A stretch of 64,000 bases of DNA from Anthonomus grandis grandis (lineage: Eukaryota; Arthropoda; Insecta; Coleoptera; Curculionidae): assembly GCF_022605725.1 (NCBI RefSeq), contig NC_065549.1, forward strand, positions 35,913,690 to 35,977,689, written 5' to 3'. A model generated the notes under the pieces. That model worked only from the letters and a program-made list of their open reading frames with translations. It ran no database searches and was not told the DNA's origin. The position numbers were made by a program, and so were the translations under genes. Below, piece after piece: positions 33,141 to 44,889 of the stretch (position 1 is the stretch's first letter; the number at the start of each line of letters is the position of its first letter).

Positions 33141-35038
33141 ATTCGAAACAAATAAAAATAAGCTTCTGGTTAAACTGGGAAACTTTTACGGTTTTTTTTT
33201 CCACAATAAATAAAAAGGGGTATTTTACCGGTTACAATGTTTGAAGAAAAAGTGTTCAAAAACGCCAAATTAATACCCGAAAACTCACGAAAAGACGGAG
33301 CAAAATTAATACGTGTGTACTTGTTCACTCGTCGCGAGAAAATGAAAGATCTCCTTCCTTTTGCTGAAGGATCTCCTAATTTAAAAAAATAATTGTTCGT
33401 TTTGTAGCTTTTGTGCAGCATGTAAAATTCTCTGCCATAGTTCTTCTCTGGAATTCACTATTTCTTTGTAAATGAGCGACTTCATATAGCCCCATACACA
33501 AAAATCCAGCGGGTTAAAATCGGGACTTCACGCCGGCCATGGCCTCTGGCTCCCACGACCTAGCCAGCGATTAGGAAAACGGTTGTTCAGGTACTCTCTG
33601 ACAGCTCTAGAGAAGTGTGCTGGTGCTCCGTCTTGCATGAAATACATATGTTGCCTTATGTCCAGCGGAATGTCATCGAGAAAATCTGGTAAATGTGTTT
33701 CTAGAAACTCAAGGTAGAGTTCCCCGTTTAAATTGGGCGGTAGTTCGAAAGGGCCCAATAAATGATTATCGATTATACCACACCATACATTAATTTTGAA
33801 TTCATGTTGGAAATGACGTTCGTGTACTGAATGTGGATTTTGTAATGCCCATGTGTGTTTATTTCTAAAATTGAAAATGCCTCTACGTGTAAACGTTGCT
33901 TCATCACTAAATAGTATCTTAATCAGAAACATGGGGTCAGTATTTATTTGGGCACGGCAAAAACGGGCAAATTCTATCCTGGGCGTAAAATCATTTTCTA
34001 ATAAATTTTGCACAGAAGTGAAATGATACCGATAAAGACCCTCTTCGTGAAATATTTTACAAATGGATGACTTGCCTACTCCAGTTGCCGCAGCAGCATG
34101 TCTTGCACTTATTTCCGGATTTTCAGCCACGCGGACCAGAATTTCTTCTTCTTGTTCTGGAGTTATAACCTTCGGGTGCCCTGCGGAATTCCGTTTAGGA
34201 CGAAATGTACCTGTTTCTCCTAATCGATCGTAAAGATTTTTGAAGATCTTGAAATCAGGTTGTCTTCGATTTGGGTAGAGTTCTGAATATCGTCTATAGG
34301 CTTTGCGTCTATTAAAATTTGCCTGCGCATATACACACAACATATCCCTCATTTCGGCATTTGAAAAAAGATTGTGCCTCGGCATTGTTTCTCAACTTAC
34401 GAAAAATTTAAAAATTCAACAAAACAATAAACTGGATGCAAAATCACAGAAAACACTAATTAAATATTTTCTGACAACTTTAAACTAATCAACAAACAAC
34501 AACAACATGGCGGTTTCCTAACAACTGCGTATCTAAAATTCATTTGCTTTCTCATAGCTTACTTTAAAAAAGTGAATTATTTCCCGATTATATTAATTAT
34601 TCAGCCGGGGTCGAGTGCATGATGCACTAAATAATTTAAATACAAATATCTCCAAAACGGTAAATCTGAGCGACTTCAACTTAACGTAAAAAATATGAAA
34701 AAAGTATTATTTTCAATAAAAACTTAAATACAGTTAAGCACAAAAAAGTTATGACCCGTTATGAAAGTTATGACAGCGCCCGCTACATTGTACACTCAAT
34801 TTGTTAAAAAATTGAATTTCTCGACCTAAAAAACCCCTAACTACAAATTTTTGTGAAAAAAAGTTAACTTTTGTTAAAGTTATTGGGGAAAAACAAAAAA
34901 AAAGTTTTAAGTTTAACACCCTGTATCTCAGTTAATATCAACTTTTAAATATAGGTAAATATAGTTAAATCGTAATATTTTTACATCAGGAGTCTGTGGT
35001 TTTTCCATGTACCATTAATTAGGGGACACCCTGTATAT

Positions 35039-36131
35039 AGATGTACCTGATTTAATCCAATTTGGCCATTTACTAAGATGGTAAGCATGTTAAATACCCA
35101 AAACGTAAAACAAACACCGAACACAAAAGGAAGTACAACACCAAACAATTACAAAATCGGATTTCCAGTAATGCCGGTCGTTGGTCGGTAGCAATGGTGG
35201 GGTCAGCGCCACCTGAACCACAAATTGCATATCTTATTTTAACGTCAGGAGGGTTGTTGGGTGGGGTCAGAAATACAACAGAAACCTGTTTACCTTAATG
35301 TCGACGTTTCGACTTATATTAAGTCATCCTCAAGACACTAAGTCTAGGTTTCTTTAGCTATAATTAAAACACATTTATAATAGGAGCGTAGAATTATTTT
35401 TAACATGGGTTAAATTGTAGGTGTTATTGTGAGCAAACTAGAATCAACAATAGTGTTTACGACCCTAACGAACATTTAATGTTAATGTATGGGAATATTC
35501 GGCGAAGATTTTAATCCGTTATTTTTTATAGAGAAGTCATTATCTAGGCAGATTTACGAGAATTTTTATTGTTAAAATGAATAAGATCAGTTTTAAAAGA
35601 TGTTTTGCTTAACATTCGGTATCAACATATCATCGTATTTCCGCGTATTAGCTACAACATGTTGTTAATTTTTCATTTCTTAATCAAGGCCCATGGCCTG
35701 TCCGCCCAACAATGAAATTAATTTCCATTAATTTTGAAAATTCAAGACATTATCGTAAGAGATGAGCCTTGATCAGGCAATTACAATATTGCAGATTTTA
35801 ACAGCCTATTTTTGAGAAACAAAGAATTTTGGACATGTGTTTACAGGAAGGTTTTATTTTTTTTTAAGGTTTTATTGTCTCCTGAAGTCTATCCGGATAT
35901 TTTTAAAAATCTTAAAGTAGACAAAAAACGCTAAAAAGATAATAGTAAAGGATTAAATAAAACACGTAAAACCTCTAATCAATCTATTTATATATTTACA
36001 AAACGAAACCAAGTTTCAGTATATAGACATTAATAATAAAATATTATTATTTAACTTATAAATATACCAACAAAAAACATAGAAAATTGTGTGATATTTT
36101 CAAAGTATTAGGATATTTATTTAGGAATGTT
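35039..36131. other. no recognised gene apart from the hammerhead motif; Runt-family 3' flank
   Basis: AT-rich DNA downstream of the Runt-family stop codon. On the minus strand AATAAA occurs within about 15 bases after the stop (near 36117-36122), with other AT-rich hexamers further on. The 3' end of the transcript cannot be placed by eye. Confidence 0.4.
35298..35336 (-). ncRNA. Penelope-type hammerhead-like motif
   Basis: Reverse complement reads CTTGAGGATGACTTAATATA, then AAGTCGAAACGTCGAC. It has a degenerate core (TTGAGGA for CTGATGA), a 5-bp stem II (GACTT/AAGTC), GAAAC and the minimal palindromic ACGT followed by C. No RT or GIY-YIG domain of a Penelope element is nearby. Confidence 0.4.
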
Positions 36132-36796
36132 TTAATATGGTCGCCATACATCTGAATTTCTAACTACTTCACTTCGTCCACTCTTACTTAAGTCTTTATT
36201 ATTGCTCACGCCTACTTCGTCTCGTTGCCTTATTAAAGTTACCGCTGCCTTTCTTACTTTAACACTTAGATTCACACCTTCAACAGACTTTGTTGAGTCC
36301 TTATCAACTATACTAGACTCTTCATCCTTATCCCTATCCTCGTCTAACTCAGTTACATCAACTTTATCACTGGAACTATCAGGGTTTTGAGACATACTAT
36401 CATCAGGTGGGGACAATATTGAAGACACCAACCCAGGATGCCTAAGGCTGTTCATCCAATTCCACTCATTTTGGTAGAATTGCCCGTATAACCATTGACT
36501 GGGAGGTGGTAGTAAGGGAGCATTTAAAAACAAACTTGCTGCCAAAGCGCTATTAAACATCTGCTGCTGGCTATTCTGAGATGAACCAGTGGTGGAAAGT
36601 ATTCCCGTAAATGCTGCCGGAGGTCGTGGACTAGGGGTTGGTGATGCGGTAACTGATATGTCATCTTCATTGGCCGATTTAGAGCTGTCTGCCGTCGTTA
36701 GCAGTCCGACAGGTGTTGGAGAAGTTTTCGGTGATGTGGTGCTATGTGCAGAGTTACAGTTGATTGATATAGGTCCTAGTGATGCAGATGATGCCT
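36132..36796 (-). CDS. Runt/RUNX-family transcription factor, last coding exon
   Basis: Encodes about 221 C-terminal residues of a sequence-specific nuclear transcription factor. The exon opens after a TTTTGATATTCCAG acceptor and reads EASSASLGPISIN, a Ser/Thr/Pro-rich stretch (SPTPSPRPPAAFTGIL), LNAPLLPPPSQWLYGQFY, an acidic segment (VTELDEDRDKDEE), then ends in DVWRPY and a stop at 36132-36134. C-terminal VWRPY is the Groucho/TLE co-repressor docking motif of Runt proteins. It joins in phase with the exon at 43525-43707. The Runt DNA-binding domain is not in view and must lie upstream (higher coordinates), probably outside the window. Which insect paralogue (runt, lozenge, RunxA, RunxB) I cannot say. 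Confidence 0.82.
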
Positions 36797-37413
36797 CTGG
36801 AATATCAAAATTTATTTTATTAAAATTTGAATTTTATAAAAAAAAGTTTTTGATATAACACTTTTTCTTAATATGGAAAAAATGGAGTTAAGGCATATTT
36901 GTTACTAAATAATCTTTGATATAAGCAATTATTGCGTTATAAAATAGAGTAATTGTTTAAATATTTGTTAACTTTAATCTAAAATTTATCAAGTATAGCA
37001 AACCTTTTCGACTTTTGTCAATTATAACAACACTGTCGAATATCCTTCTGACAATTGACATACTGGAGAGTTTTCGCATTGAAATATTTTCAAATTGACC
37101 CTATGTAAAACATTTTATTCTTTTAAAATATTCTATAGACCGTACCTCTACAAACATTTTTTTTTGGAAAATTGTTGGGTTCTAAATTGTCCAGGCACCT
37201 TAAATTGTAAGTAAAATCTGTATTGTTGTGACGAATTTATAATGAACAAAACAGTTTGTCAAACTATGAATAAATCGTGATATTATATTAAAAAGTATTT
37301 AAAGTATTGTCGAATAAGGAAGGAATTTTGAAGAAAATATTATATAGCAGGAAATTTGAAAGATAAGTATATTTTGTTGATATTTTTAATTTAATTTAAT
37401 TTAACTTTAATAA

Positions 37414-37452
37414 CCTTGATAACGGTAGTAGATATAACTACCGAAACGTTGG
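37414..37452 (+). ncRNA. Penelope-type hammerhead-like motif in the Runt-family intron
   Basis: TTGATAAC, then a 6-bp hairpin GGTAGT/ACTACC with a 7-base loop, then GAAACGTTGG. The core differs from CTGATGA at two positions, including the catalytic G8 position (A here), so it is probably inactive. The minimal ACGT stem III is retained. Confidence 0.4.
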
Positions 37453-37740
37453 TTCAAATTATTTTTTTTTTAAAGTAGGTCTTCTCGTTGTTTTTATCGT
37501 TTTTTAATTTTAACATTCTTAACAAAGTTAGGTAGGACATTAAAAAGAAGAAACGAGCCCAGAGATTAATAGATTAAACCTCAGCTCCTAGGTATATAAA
37601 AAATCTATTTTACCCCAAGTAAATCATTGTATTTAAAACTCATTGAACTTAAATTAAATTAAGTATATCGGACGATATCATTATAGATTTGAGTTTATAT
37701 TTCTTTTAAATAATAAGATCTTCTTTACAAAAATATTCAA

Positions 37741-40700
37741 TTGCTTGAAGAAAAGATTAAAATTTTATCAAGGAACAAAAGTAGCCCACCAAAAATCGGC
37801 AACAGTTCGGTATCATCTGTTCTAACATACGCGGAGAGAGCGCAGCAGCAAAATGCAGCTACTCCTAACCCTAAATTTCCACCGACGTCAACAAAAACAA
37901 AACCTTCTAAAAATGTCCCAAATCAGTCTGCTGGGATAATTAAACAAAAAAATAACCCATTATTGGAAAATACTTCTCGTGGTAATATAGTTATTTCAGC
38001 CCAGGAAGTCAATGCAGCTGTGATGCAGGTCCAGCAGGAAAAATATATGCAGAACATTCAGCAGCTTGCAGAGACGCCCAAAAAAAGTAATTGGTTTACT
38101 GCAGGGCCCAGAAATAACCGTCGTAGAGGATTTGTTGTAGGGCGAGGGACGGAAGCAGCAAATGTTCAAGCGATCACCAAATTCACATCTCTCAATGTAA
38201 CTAGACTAGCACCACATAGCAAGCCAGAAGACCTGAAGAAGGACCTATTACCCAACTTTCCTGAAGTATCTTGTGAATCAATGCCTCTTTTAAGGTGACT
38301 ATCAATCAAGAGACCATTTGGAAAGCCTAGAACAAAGAAGTTTGGCCCAACGGAGCTGTCATATCTCGGTTTTTCACCAAGAGGAGGGTGCCACCAGAAC
38401 AATAGGAGGACCCTCTCTAAGTAACCTAACTACATCAAGGCAGTTGATAATCTACTATCAGAATGTACGCGGATTAAGAACCAAAACAAATGCATTATAT
38501 ACAGCAACTTTATCGGAATGTTATGATGTAATTGCATTTAGCGAGACATGGTTAAATGAGAACATATTTAACTCAGAGCTCCTAGATGAGAGATATACAG
38601 TGCTCCGTAAGGACAGAATTGGCCAAAGGGGAGGAGGAGTCCTTATTGCAGTCAAGAAGGAACTGCCTTAGGAAATTGTAAATGCCGACTGTTATAGTGA
38701 CTGTCTAATACTTAAAGTAAGTGTTAAAAATATATCTGTTGTTTATTTTATACCAAATTCCACCGTTTTAATGTATGAAAAAAATTTTAACCTTTTGGAG
38801 GAAATTTTACTCTTAGAAAACATAAATGTGATATTGCTAGGAGATTTTAGTTTGCCTTATTTTAATAATTGTAATTGTATTGTTGTAATTGTATACAGAA
38901 AAGTAAAAATTGTATACAGATTGTGATAAAAATGTCCTGATGCAGCAATTTAATAATATGTATAATCTATGCCAAGTAAATAATATTCCTAATTGTATGA
39001 ACAGATCTTTAAATCTTTCACTAACTAATATGGAAAAATGCACAGTATCGAGAACAAGTGACCCTTTATTAGCACGAAGATGCTTACCACCCTTCTCTTA
39101 ACTTACAATTTAATCTGAGGATTGTACAAAATAAAACAACTAATAAGAAGACTTATACATACAACTATGCAAAAGGTAACTTCTTTACCCTTTATAGATC
39201 ACTTTCTGATTGCGACTGGTCTATGGTGTTTAAATGCTATGATGTTTATATGGGGTTTGATACATTTTATAGACTAATTTACCAATTTCTGAGCATTTCA
39301 ATTCCAAAAACAAATATAAAATCCAACACTGCAGGGAAATTTCCAATATGGTTCTCTCTTGATTTAAAACATTTAAAACATAAAATTAAAGTCAGCCCAG
39401 AATGCGTTGAATATCAGCACCTTAGAGCTGAAATAAAAAATCAAACAAAATATGAATATAATTTGTACAAAACTTCAATTGAAAAAAATTTAGCTGCTGA
39501 TCCAAGCGCATTTTGGGCTTTCTCTAAATCTAAAGCTAGGAGTGCAGGTATACCAGTGGCCATGACCTTAAATAATGTCAATTTCAATAAACCCCCTGAT
39601 ATTGCAAATGCTTTTGCCCAATATTTTGAGTCTGTGTATAGCACAGCTGGCTGTTCCGATCATCACATATTAATTAATAAAGAATGGGACACTTTTGTTT
39701 TCAAAAAAATTTATGAGAGTGATGCAATAAATGCTATTAAGAAACTTAAACCTAAAAAATCTACTGGTCCAGATAAAATTTCTTCTTATATCTATAAAGG
39801 TTGTGCTGAGCTTTTAACAAAACCCCTAGTGTATCTTTTCAACATGTCAATTGAACAGGAATCCTTTCCAGATATTTTAAATTTATCAATGATCTCACCA
39901 ATTCGTAAAAAAGACAAGAAAAATGATATATCAAATTATAGGCCTATTCATCTCTTAAATTGTTTATCTAAAATTTTTGAAAATATTCTCTATGATAATT
40001 TATATGAACATGTTAAACATAAAATTTACAAGTGTCAGCATGGTTTTGTTAATGATAAATCCACGGTGACAAATCTGTGTACCCTCTCAGAACAAATCTC
40101 TAAGGCAATTGAGTCTAAGGAGCAGTAAGATGTGCTATACACCGACTGCGATAAGGCATTCGACAAGGTAAATCACTGTGTGCCTTTAAATAAATTAGTT
40201 TGGCTTTCGTTTTTCTAAAAAAGCTTGTAATTTCATGAAATCTTATTTATGTAGGAGAAATAACGTGGTTAAGATTGGTAATTGTCTATCAGATCAATAT
40301 ATGTCAACCTCAGATGTTCCCCAGGGTAGCAAGCTTGGTCCGTACCTTGGTCATCCTTTTTGTTCCTCATCTGTAAGTCTGATGTATGGTGATGATTTTA
40401 AACTATTCAAAACTATTACTGTCAAGGAAGATGCTGTACAATTAAAAAATAACCTATGTTCTGTGGTTGGTTGGTTCAAGATTAATAAGATGTCCCTTAT
40501 TGTTCAAAAATGTGCTGTGGTCAATTTCACTCGTAAAGTTAACTATTTTCTTGAAGACTACTATATTGATAGTACCAAAATTCTTGGAAAAAACTTTATT
40601 AGAGATTTGGGAGTAACTTTTCAGGCCAATATGAAATTTAATTATGAATATAGTGAAATAATTAATAAGGCTTACCGTTCTTTGGGTTTTGTAACAAGAA

Positions 40701-41195
40701 AAAGTATAAATTTTAAAGTCAGCCCTATCATTAGACTTTATAATGCCCTTGTTAGGCCACATAATGGAGTATGCCTCTACTATGTGGTCACCTGAAGCAT
40801 CATCACATTCAGACATGATTGAGAAGGTACAGAAAAAATTTTTAATATTTCTAGTCAGAAAAAACAAAGAATACCCATATATAGTGTCATACAGGGCAAT
40901 GTTAAAAACGTTTGACTTCCAGATGCTCTGTACCAGAAGGCAGAATCAGGCAGTCATTTTTATTTTATATATTTCATTGTAAATAATTGAGCTGTGATCT
41001 AATTGAATACATTTCTTTTAAGATACCAAAGACTAGATTAAAAATAACTAATAAAGATTTTAATACTACATCTCCAATCAATAATATGTTAAGGATTTGT
41101 AACAATGTCTTAAATGTCTTTGAAGATGTAAATATATTTAACATCAGGGTTAAGGAAATTAGAAGGTTGCTTGAGCATCGGGACATAGTTTAGGA
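37741..41195 (+). pseudogene. dead LINE in the Runt-family intron
   Basis: Antisense to the host gene. 37741-38298 encodes the Gln/Lys/Pro-rich part of an ORF1 (TYAERAQQQN, NRRRGFVVGRGTEA). From about 38430 an APE endonuclease reads YYQNVRGLRTKTNALY, AFSETWLNENIFNSELL, GQRGGGVLIAVKKELP with a stop, and NVILLGDFSLPYFN. RT follows at 39223-40982: KLKPKKSTGPDKISSYIYK, ISNYRPIHLLNCLSKIFE, CQHGFVNDKSTVTNL, YTDCDKAFDKVN with stops, SDVPQGSKLGP, LMYGDDFKLFKT (YADD has become YGDD), then IEKVQKKFLIF. Frameshifts and stops are many. The LINE may belong to the same broad group as the PHD-ORF1 LINE but is clearly older and distinct. Confidence 0.85.
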
Positions 41196-41333
41196 CTCAT
41201 GTTTTACTTTTTTCATCTTATCTTTTTTTTTCTCTGAGGTTTAGTGTTATTGTTGTGAAATTATTTTAATATGTTTTTTGTTTGTTTTTTTTTCTCCTAT
41301 TATAGGCTTTACATGTAATTTCTATTACCCGAT

Positions 41334-41387
41334 ATATAGTGTTTGTAAAGTTTTTTGAATATATAGTGTTTGTAAAGTTTTTTGAAT
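41334..41387 (+). repeat. 27-bp tandem duplication
   Basis: Two exact copies of a 27-base unit starting ATATAGTGTTTGTAAAG follow each other in the 3' flank of the intronic LINE, then ATATAAATA. This may be the LINE's 3' end or simple slippage. Confidence 0.85.
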
Positions 41388-43524
41388 ATATAAATACCTG
41401 AATAAGTCTATTTTCTTCTTCATTTCAATTTTTGAGCCTGTAAGATAGTAATTTATAAATTGATTTTTGCTATAAGTAACGTAATACTCAATAAAATAAG
41501 TAACTCACCTTAAATTGTAAATGTACCTAAAGTCTATTAACATTAAAAGCTTATCTGCCATACTCTAAAGGTATGAATGAACCTACCAACCGTTCAGTTG
41601 TCACAAAATGCAATAATGGCTTGCTAAGATTCGACAGTAGAGAATTACTACTGAAATTAACAATAATAGAAAGTTTTTGATTTTTTAATCGTTAAAAGAA
41701 AGCAAAAATATTAAATGTACCCCAAACTGAATAGCGACCTTAAATAAAATTTTTGTTTCTAGAAAAAGCAGTGCCATAGAATTTTTGTTCAAGAATATTC
41801 AATTTAAAATCCCGTACGTACACCATCAAATTTAAGAAAAAAATCCTTTTGTTACTCCAAAGCCGTGTACCAAATTTCATTACAGTACCTTAAGTAATAA
41901 AAAAGTTATGACGAAAAAAAATTTTTTCTTAAAACACTTACACCCTCTATTTCAAAAACGAAGCATTGGAAAATATATATTTATAAAGAAAATTAAGGCA
42001 CTTATTCTAATGCACAATTTATTGTTAAAGTTTGGGGACAGTAATTTATAAGACCCGTTATATCAATTCTGTTGGAAATACTACTGTGTGTTTGCCTAGT
42101 TTTGTTTGTTTATTTACGTTTTATCTTACGATTTATTTTCAAGTAAATTTTATCTCTTTGTGGAGCTTTAAATTTTGATTGAAAATTACTTAAATACGAT
42201 GCCAGACCAAATTAAAAGCGGACAAGAAGTGTAATACTAAACAGGGTGTCTAGTTTAAAATTATGTACATGGGGATATTGGAAGACGATAAACATACAGG
42301 GAAGACAAAGTGGGAAAAAAGTTGCATAATTAAGGGCCTTTAAATAATCTGTTTGCTATTTCTTTGAACTCGGAATGACTATAGATATATAATGAGAAAA
42401 GGAAAAAAGTGCGTCTTATAAAATCCTTTAAATCCTGTTTATTGGAATAGAATTAAACACATCTAAACTAGTCTTAAGCAAATATGAGATCAAAAAATTT
42501 ATAATAACTGCAAATTTATTAAAATCACCAAAATGAGATAAAAGCAGGGCAAAAAATTGAATTGAGCAAATATTACATAGAGAAGTCTCAAGCAAAAATG
42601 AATAAAGTTATCAAAAAATCAGCAATAAATTAAAAACGTCCTTAAAATTCACAGTTTTAGACCGAAGCATTTATCTGCACTAGTCTATTGAGGGAAAAAA
42701 TTTGCAATTACAACAAAGAAACTAGCAATAAAACACAATGAAAATCACCTGATGTTCATAAAATGATTATATAAGGTGATGCAAAGCTTATAGAAATTCA
42801 TAAAGGCTGGAGCTGTAACTAATAAAAGATTTCTTCTATGGGATATTACATACTTAAATCATAGAGCTAGACGCCCAATATGCACTTATCCTTTGGTGCC
42901 AAGATTTATTTATTCACTGTAAAATTACAATAAAGTTGAAGTATATTAAAGTTAACCTATTGGATATATTTAGGACTTGTTTAGTAGAAAGAAAATAAAA
43001 AATTATACTTATCAATACTATCAAAAGCGTAAAGGAATACAGAAAAATTGAGTTTAATTTTGATTTTTAAGTATAATTCTATTTTTTCCTTCTAAAAACA
43101 AACTAGAATAATTTTAGGTTTCTCTTATAAATCACAATATTACTTGTAGTCATATTTTTTGTCGTAGATACTGATAGACACCTATAGATTGATATAGATA
43201 CAGATGAGAAATAGGATAATAGAAATTAGTAAAAAAAAACTTTTAACTGATTGATTGATCAGTACAACTACAAAAGTTTATTTACCTTATTTGGAAATCA
43301 TGTTAGTGTTTGTATGTGTTAAAGTATTATTTATTTCTATCTAAAATTGAGAAAAAAAATGCATATGATTGGGGTTTAGCGCCATTATATTTCTGCAACT
43401 TAGCTTCACTAAGTATAAAAAGAATATCGGTAACACAAAAAAAACTTTAATTTAATTTAAATAAACGAATTGTTGAACAAAAACATGATTAGAAAGGCTG
43501 TTATGTTTTATGCTATTTGCTTAC
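41388..43524. other. Runt-family intron, no gene seen
   Basis: AT-rich intronic sequence. An ACAGGGTGTC motif at 42242 and text near 41770-41960 (including AAAAAGTTATGACG and ACACCCTCT) look like a non-autonomous relative of the ACAGGGTGT transposons. No coding content is visible. Confidence 0.4.
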
Positions 43525-43707
43525 CTCTTTCTATTCTAGGAGATGTATCGAGGGGACGGTCCAGTGCAGCAAACATGTGAGGAGAAAAGTGAGACTGTGG
43601 ATGGTGGTGATGAGATATAAGTGGTCCGTGAGGATATCCATGCCTTCCGCCTAAAAAGGGCCACTCATGTGGGTGACCTGGTAGACCCGCTAAGTGGTGG
43701 GCTATCC
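43525..43707 (-). CDS. Runt/RUNX-family transcription factor, internal exon
   Basis: A 183-bp exon with acceptor TTTTTATTTTTAG and donor GTAAGC, flanked by AT-rich intron. It encodes IAHHLAGLPGHPHEWPFLGG, then RHGYPHGPLISHHHHPQSHF, then MFAALDRPLDTSPRIER. The final single base completes a Glu codon with the exon at 36796, so the frame continues across a 6.7-kb intron. The His/Pro/Gly-rich sequence is typical of the flexible region between the Runt domain and the VWRPY tail. It starts with two bases completing a codon from an upstream exon not found in the window. Confidence 0.8.
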
Positions 43708-44889
43708 CTAAAAATAAAAAAAAAAATATATAGTAAATAAATCTTTCTTAGGCAACACCTATATAATTTATTTAAAAATAAGAGCTCTTTAAAGATATTG
43801 TTTTCTGGAAAAAACGTATTTTACGTACATTAATCTGTCTGTTTATAGACCCAGTAACTTATTATAGGTAGCGAAGTAGCAAATAATATACGAGTAGTCA
43901 CAATTTCACTTCCCAAATGAATATCTAGTAGTACCCTATAAGTTAAAGGCATTGTCCTGAAGCTTAAAGCAGCAACTGTCAAAATTGCATTACATCAGTC
44001 TTTAATTTTAGCAATATATGAATTATCAAAATAGATATTCTGACGTCTACTAGCAATGTAAATTTGCCTGCTATCGGAATTTATACATAATTTACGTAAA
44101 GCAGGCGACCAAGTACAGTTCGTTAAGCCACATCTACATAAATGTTAATATCCATAGAGGTAGCGTCATTAAATTTAACTTGGTAAAAACCAAGCAAATG
44201 CAAAGCGGTTCCATTACAACCGGCCAATAATAAGATAACTGTAAAGATGTCTTAGAAAATTGAAGATGATATTCCATGTTATGTATTCATCGGAATCCAA
44301 AGAATCAAGTAATAGGATCTATCAATTTAGTTAGATACAAAATAGGGAACCCAGTAATTTCTTCAGCCTAAAAATATTAAAATACGGGGATCTTGGTATA
44401 GGGTGTAATAAGGTATTTGTAGTTTATAGGTTTCCTAAGCTAACAGAGTAGCAAAAAATATATTAGACAGTGATACATTATTAAGGTTGTGCTAATTATT
44501 ATTACCCTCTTTATATATTAATTATTTAATTAATAATAAGTTTTTAGGAACAGGAATAACTGAACTAATTATTGCAGATAATCTTAGGTTTGATTGCATT
44601 TTGCGTCGCGGATTAGATAAGATTTATTTGGTTGGAAGAAAATTTATCAAAATTAAAAACTAAATCATTAAGGTTATGATTAAAAATGTAGCATTTACGT
44701 GAATTTAAAGCTCACATTGGTGTTCTTTTATTCTTGTTTTATATCATATGAATTTCATAGTATGTATATGTTTATTCAAAAAATAAGGCGGCTCTCAAAC
44801 AATTTAGGCAAATGCGTGTTTAAAGTCGAAAAATGATTAAAAAATTACCCTATACTTAGCTTCAGTTGCACAGATAATCTAATAAAACT
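43708..44889. other. no recognised gene; presumed Runt-family intron
   Basis: AT-rich, no coding content recognised. Given the upstream phase of the 43525-43707 exon, this should be intron of the same gene. Confidence 0.4.

Larger units (their letters stand above)
29074..33395 (-). mobile_element. non-LTR retrotransposon with PHD-type ORF1, copy 1 (near full length)
   Basis: Inserted in the transposase gene. The 3' end is a (TAAA)n tail of about 7 units at 29074-29102. The 5' end lies near 33395, with about 250 bp of 5' UTR before ORF1. Possible target duplications are AAAACGAAC (5' side) and AAAAAGAAC (3' side), with one mismatch. It carries ORF1 (33140 down to 32205) and ORF2 (32144 down to about 29280), both slightly damaged. 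A 5'-truncated sister copy lies at 50775-54643 in the other orientation. Confidence 0.85.
28995..34385 (-). pseudogene. DUF4817/DDE transposase, one stop codon plus LINE insertion
   Basis: Starts at ATG 34385 with FSNAEMRDMLCVYAQANFN (DUF4817 helix-turn-helix, residues about 5-60), then GRPKV-like GHPKVITPEQEEE. Catalytic Asp residues sit in LFSDEATFTRRG and YFMQDGAPAHFS. After GSQRPWPA there is a single TGA at 33528-33530. The same frame then continues with SPDFNPLDFCVWGYMKS (third Asp) to LQNEQ near 33395. There the LINE begins. The protein's last part, TLKCIEVNGRYFEQFLSK, resumes at 29066 and ends at TAA 28995-28997. All three catalytic Asp are preserved, so decay is recent, but this copy cannot make full-length protein. 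Confidence 0.88.
28325..35038 (-). mobile_element. ACAGGGTGT-ended DNA transposon (DUF4817 family) with nested LINE
   Basis: Terminal inverted repeats of about 430 bp (28325-28765 and 34610-35038) begin TATACAGGGTGTCC and continue into CTAATTAATGGTACAT. A second ACAGGGTGTTAAAC motif occurs about 110 bp in on each side. Inside is a minus-strand transposase gene (34385 down to 28995) split by a LINE inserted at about 29067-33395. Without the LINE the element would be about 2.4 kb. Flanking bases are TATA-rich, so a TA target is possible but not provable. Confidence 0.85.

Noticed and set aside
33170..33421. 83-codon minus-strand frame after the DUF4817 transposase
   Set aside because: It lies in the LINE 5' UTR and is not the transposase continuation, which lies beyond the LINE at 28995-29066.
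36202..36858. Plus-strand frames of 62 and 89 codons over the Runt-family exon
   Set aside because: They are shadows of the Ser/Thr/Glu-rich minus-strand exon.
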